Shown piece by piece: positions 61,153 to 64,000 of a stretch of DNA of 64,000 bases. Under the pieces are notes generated by a model, which had not been told where the DNA came from, did no database searches, and worked only from the letters and a program-made list of their open reading frames with translations. This DNA is from Morchella semilibera. Taxonomy: Eukaryota > Ascomycota > Pezizomycetes > Pezizales > Morchellaceae. The stretch is taken from contig WBVU01000018.1 in assembly GCA_009192285.1 (NCBI GenBank), forward strand, positions 434,001 through 498,000. The letters run 5' to 3'. The number at the start of each line of letters is the position of its first letter. The stretch's first letter is position 1. A program made the position numbers and the translations under genes.

Positions 61153-62334
61153 TAGTGTTGTATCTTGTCAAACATGGGGAAATGATTAATGCAAGGTTTA
61201 TTCCTTTATCCTTTTTGTATTTGTGTTGTGTGGTTTTGGTACAAATAATGTTTTTTTTTGTCGATTTCTCGAACGACGAGAAGCCAATAAAGAGTTTGTA
61301 TGGATACATAGTTGTTTGGCAGGGTTGATAGAATATTCATCCCCCACCCCTTTTTTTTCGAGATTTTTCCACACAGATACTATTACATGTGTCAGGGATA
61401 GCGGTTGTATATTAGTACATGTATTGTTAGTACTACACGCATTCCGGCATCCTTTAGTACATGTAGATTGCGGATTTTGTTCTTGGCAGGCGTTATGTTT
61501 CTGTTGTGCACTTGTAGGGATTTAACAGATCCTTGGAAAGCTTGGTTTGACCTGATCGATCGATACTTAGATCGTCCCAGGATTGTTATTTGATATTTGA
61601 GACTGTCAGAAGTACATGTACTTACTCTATAGTTAGAGTTGCAGAAACGTGATCCGACAAAAAATGTTTCTGACTGATCTCACTGGTCGCCGCAAGCTGT
61701 CCCTGCCTTTTTCATCCACGTGTGTAACTCGGGAAAATAGTACCTAAATGACATCATTTCCGGGGTTATCCGTAGTTGGGTGCTCTTCTCCACGAGGGGT
61801 TGTTAACCACCATAAAGACTCCCACACCTTACCATTCCTGATACCGACAGCCTTATCCGTTAAATATCTCCGATTCGTTCAATCAATTTCAACATTTTAT
61901 CTAATTTGGGTAATAGAAAGGAATCCTAGAGCTACTACAGTGGGGATAAGAACTGCCTATCATGACTTCCGGTACGATCATTCCTACTATCTCTGAGGAG
62001 GCAACATTACAGCTACCGGCATCGGCGGACCATAGCAGTGTATGTTGCTTCTTAGCCCCGTCGCAAAGACGGTCGATGAACTGATGGTGATGAATAGCAT
62101 GACCATGCAGTGTATATTGACGGTGAAGACGATGATGAGGATAACGAGCATGTTCTCCAGGTGAGTATAAATCCGATAGGGGAAAGCCCAAAAGGAGGCC
62201 CACATGCCCATTTTTTATGCCTTCATTTCTTAAAAATGGCTATTAGAGCTTACTTAGTTTTCTTTGTCCCGATTTAGATAACATTTGATCCCCATGTTCG
62301 AGCGAGCCGTCGGCGAAAGTCTTCAATAGTCAGT
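61153..62334. other. Intergenic: Nup155 3' flank and NAD kinase promoter
   Basis: About 1.2 kb, T-rich near 61200-61360. Three TACATGTA palindromes lie at 61416, 61458 and 61613. Short frames at 61748-61996 and 61901-62211 are on opposite strands and look random. Confidence 0.4.
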
Positions 62335-63916
62335 ATGGAGAGACTCACCCTTAGTCCCTCCTCACGTGGAAGCGGAGTAGGGGTAGGAGCAGTCGAAGCA
62401 GAATTTTGTGCCAGTCGCTCCCGCAGCAGCTGCTTTATTCATTCCCACCTGGAAGCGTATCAGGATGCGGGCGATAATCGTGTCAATGGCCCACTCGAGT
62501 GCAATAGGAATAACCCTGTTGAAAGAAGCGTTGAGCAAAATATCCCGCCATTTATGAGTAAATCAGAGCTCTCTGACATGGTTCTCGGGGTTGGAGAGTT
62601 GAGCAAGCGATTCTCAAACATGCGTCTAAAGATCAAGGTTAAGACGGTAATGATCCTGACGAAGACTTATGATAAGTCGCTTATCAAGCGCACAAGGAGA
62701 TTGGCGGAGTGGATGCTGTCGCCCGAGAGGGGGAAAGCTTACGTTGTCTATATTGATAGTGTTTTTAAGGATACACCAGAGCTGGATATCAAGGGATTCT
62801 TTGAGCAGTATCCACAGTATAAGTCCCGTGTTCACTGGTGGGACGCAGAGCTCTGTGCAACAAAACCTCACACATTTGATATGGTGTTGACATTGGGAGG
62901 TGATGGTACAGTCCTATATGCGAGTTGGCTCTTCCAGAAGGTTGTCCCGCCCGTGTTCTCATTCGCTCTGGGTTCATTGGGGTTCTTGACGAAGTTTGAT
63001 TTCCCAGGGTTCCAGGAAACCCTTTCTAGCGCTATCAAGGATGGTGTGATGGTTGGGTTGAGGTTGAGGTTCCAAGGTTTGTCCCATCATAAGTGATCAC
63101 TCGATCTTATTACTACATGTATTAACAAGATCGGGGGTTTTTTTTAGGGGCAATCATGCGATGTATTGATAAAGATGAAGTCGAGAACAAGGATCGGGAT
63201 ATCACAGCAGAAATTCTAGATAGGGCGGTTAATAGGCAGCTGACCCATCGATTTGATGTGGCCTACACCGTCCTCAACGAGATTGTGGTTGATCGTGGAC
63301 CAAACGCTAGTACGTAACCTCCAGTCACATATACGCTTCATTGTGTTGCTCGAGTGTTAATCTTCATTGTAATAGCCATGTCTGCTACAGAGCTTTATGG
63401 TGATGATATGCATCTCACCACTGTTCAGGCGGACGGTGTATGCATTGCTACTCCAACTGGATCTACTGCATACAACCTTGCTGCTGGGGGGTCTCTTTGT
63501 TATCCAGAGATCCCTGCGATGCTTGTAAGTGCTTTTAATATGAATACTGTTTCTTATGTTAATAGACGGCGTTAGGTGTCACCGATTTGCGCACATAGTC
63601 TCACCTTTCGCCCTCTGATACTCCCAGACTCTATGGTTCTTCGTGTTGGCGTCCCTTATGATGCCCGGACCACTGCTTGGGTCTCTTTTGATGGGCGGCA
63701 AAGAATTGAATTGCAACGTAGTGCTCCTACCGAAATTTTATTTTCCTACTAGATTATTCTAACATATCTCTTACAGAGGGTGATTATGTTATGATCACTG
63801 CTTCTCGGTTCCCATTCCCCTCTATCCAGAGCAAAGGCGAGAATAAGGATTGGTTTGACTCCATCCGGCGTACCATGAATTGGGGTGCCAGGGCGAGACA
63901 AGAAGCTTTTACTTAA
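62335..63916 (+). CDS. NAD kinase (ATP-NAD kinase, Utr1/Pos5 family)
   Basis: Makes NADP from NAD and ATP. 444 aa in five exons: 62335-63076, 63148-63309, 63376-63524, 63576-63717 and 63777-63916. All phases close. The N-terminal 80 residues are variable. The catalytic domain holds [16 protein letters not shown] (GGDG motif near residue 188), [16 protein letters not shown], and [39 protein letters not shown] and [20 protein letters not shown] with VSFDGRQ complete the fold. Intron 4 is placed so that ELQ joins [15 protein letters not shown], the usual family block. I cannot tell whether it is the cytosolic (Utr1) or mitochondrial (Pos5) type; no obvious presequence is seen. Confidence 0.96.
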
Positions 63917-63955
63917 CCGCGCCAGTTTATTGGTGACTGTGGGTGGTACAGGTTT

Positions 63956-63985
63956 TTAGACGCTGTTAGACGCTGTTAGACGCTG
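63956..63985 (+). repeat. Three tandem copies of a 10-bp unit
   Basis: TTAGACGCTG occurs three times in a row just after the NAD kinase stop codon. It lies in probable 3' untranslated sequence at the edge of the window and may extend further. Confidence 0.85.
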
Positions 63986-64000
63986 TGTATGTCGTTTCTT

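Overview
The window reads as nuclear DNA of a filamentous ascomycete (Pezizomycotina). The genes encode a fungal-type CCAAT factor HAP2, a kinesin-3 of UncA type, a Sel1-repeat protein of Nif1 type and RNA14. Most genes are split by short introns (about 43-110 nt) with GT...AG ends and CTAAY/CTGAY branch sites. Genes are spread out: 17 protein genes in 64 kb, with several long gene-free stretches. I cannot name the genus. The intron density and loose spacing would suit an early-diverging class such as Pezizomycetes, but that is a guess.

Layout. 0.6-2.6 kb: a bZIP transcription factor (+). 4.0-6.0 kb: a Sel1-repeat Nif1-like protein (-, 7 exons). 7.1-12.6 kb: kinesin-3 (-, 9 exons), divergent from V-ATPase subunit G (13.2-13.9 kb, +, 6 exons including a 9-nt exon). 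15.5-16.6 kb: a Borealin/Nbl1-type chromosomal passenger protein (-), divergent from RPN10 (17.0-18.2 kb, +), which carries an apparent one-base frameshift in an A8 run. 23.3-24.5 kb: HAP2 (-). 24.5-34.0 kb: a 9.5 kb region where I find no gene. 34.0-35.3 kb: an unrecognised 420-aa protein (-). 39.0-42.9 kb: oligoribonuclease REX2 (-) and long-form tRNase Z (+), head to head, both with possible mitochondrial N-termini. 43.8-46.0 kb: Rab GTPase YPT6 (+) converging on RNA polymerase I subunit RPA12 (-). 48.1-51.7 kb: RNA14 (-), with polyglutamine. 53.4-54.7 kb: an RS-tailed cyclophilin (-), divergent from very-long-chain 3-ketoacyl-CoA reductase (55.1-56.2 kb, +). 56.8-61.2 kb: nucleoporin Nup155/Nup170 (+). 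62.3-63.9 kb: NAD kinase (+).

Almost all genes are housekeeping and they do not form one pathway or a gene cluster. There is a loose concentration of RNA-processing genes (REX2, TRZ1, RPA12, RNA14, cyclophilin) between 39 and 55 kb. Four gene pairs share compact divergent promoters (about 320-540 bp).

The strongest unexplained signal is the palindrome TACATGTA. I count about 32 copies (about 1 expected by chance), all in intergenic DNA or introns and none in an exon I assigned. Other points for a second look are a 125-bp inverted-repeat element at 36.0 kb with a related half-site at 25.4 kb, a poly-A tract bracketed by an 8-bp direct repeat, a 9-nt exon, repeated GTTC splice donors, and two stop-free 51-nt introns. 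I saw no CRISPR array, rRNA, convincing tRNA, recognisable transposase or virus-like element. All exon boundaries were read by eye from reading phase, splice consensus and remembered family sequences; no alignment was run.
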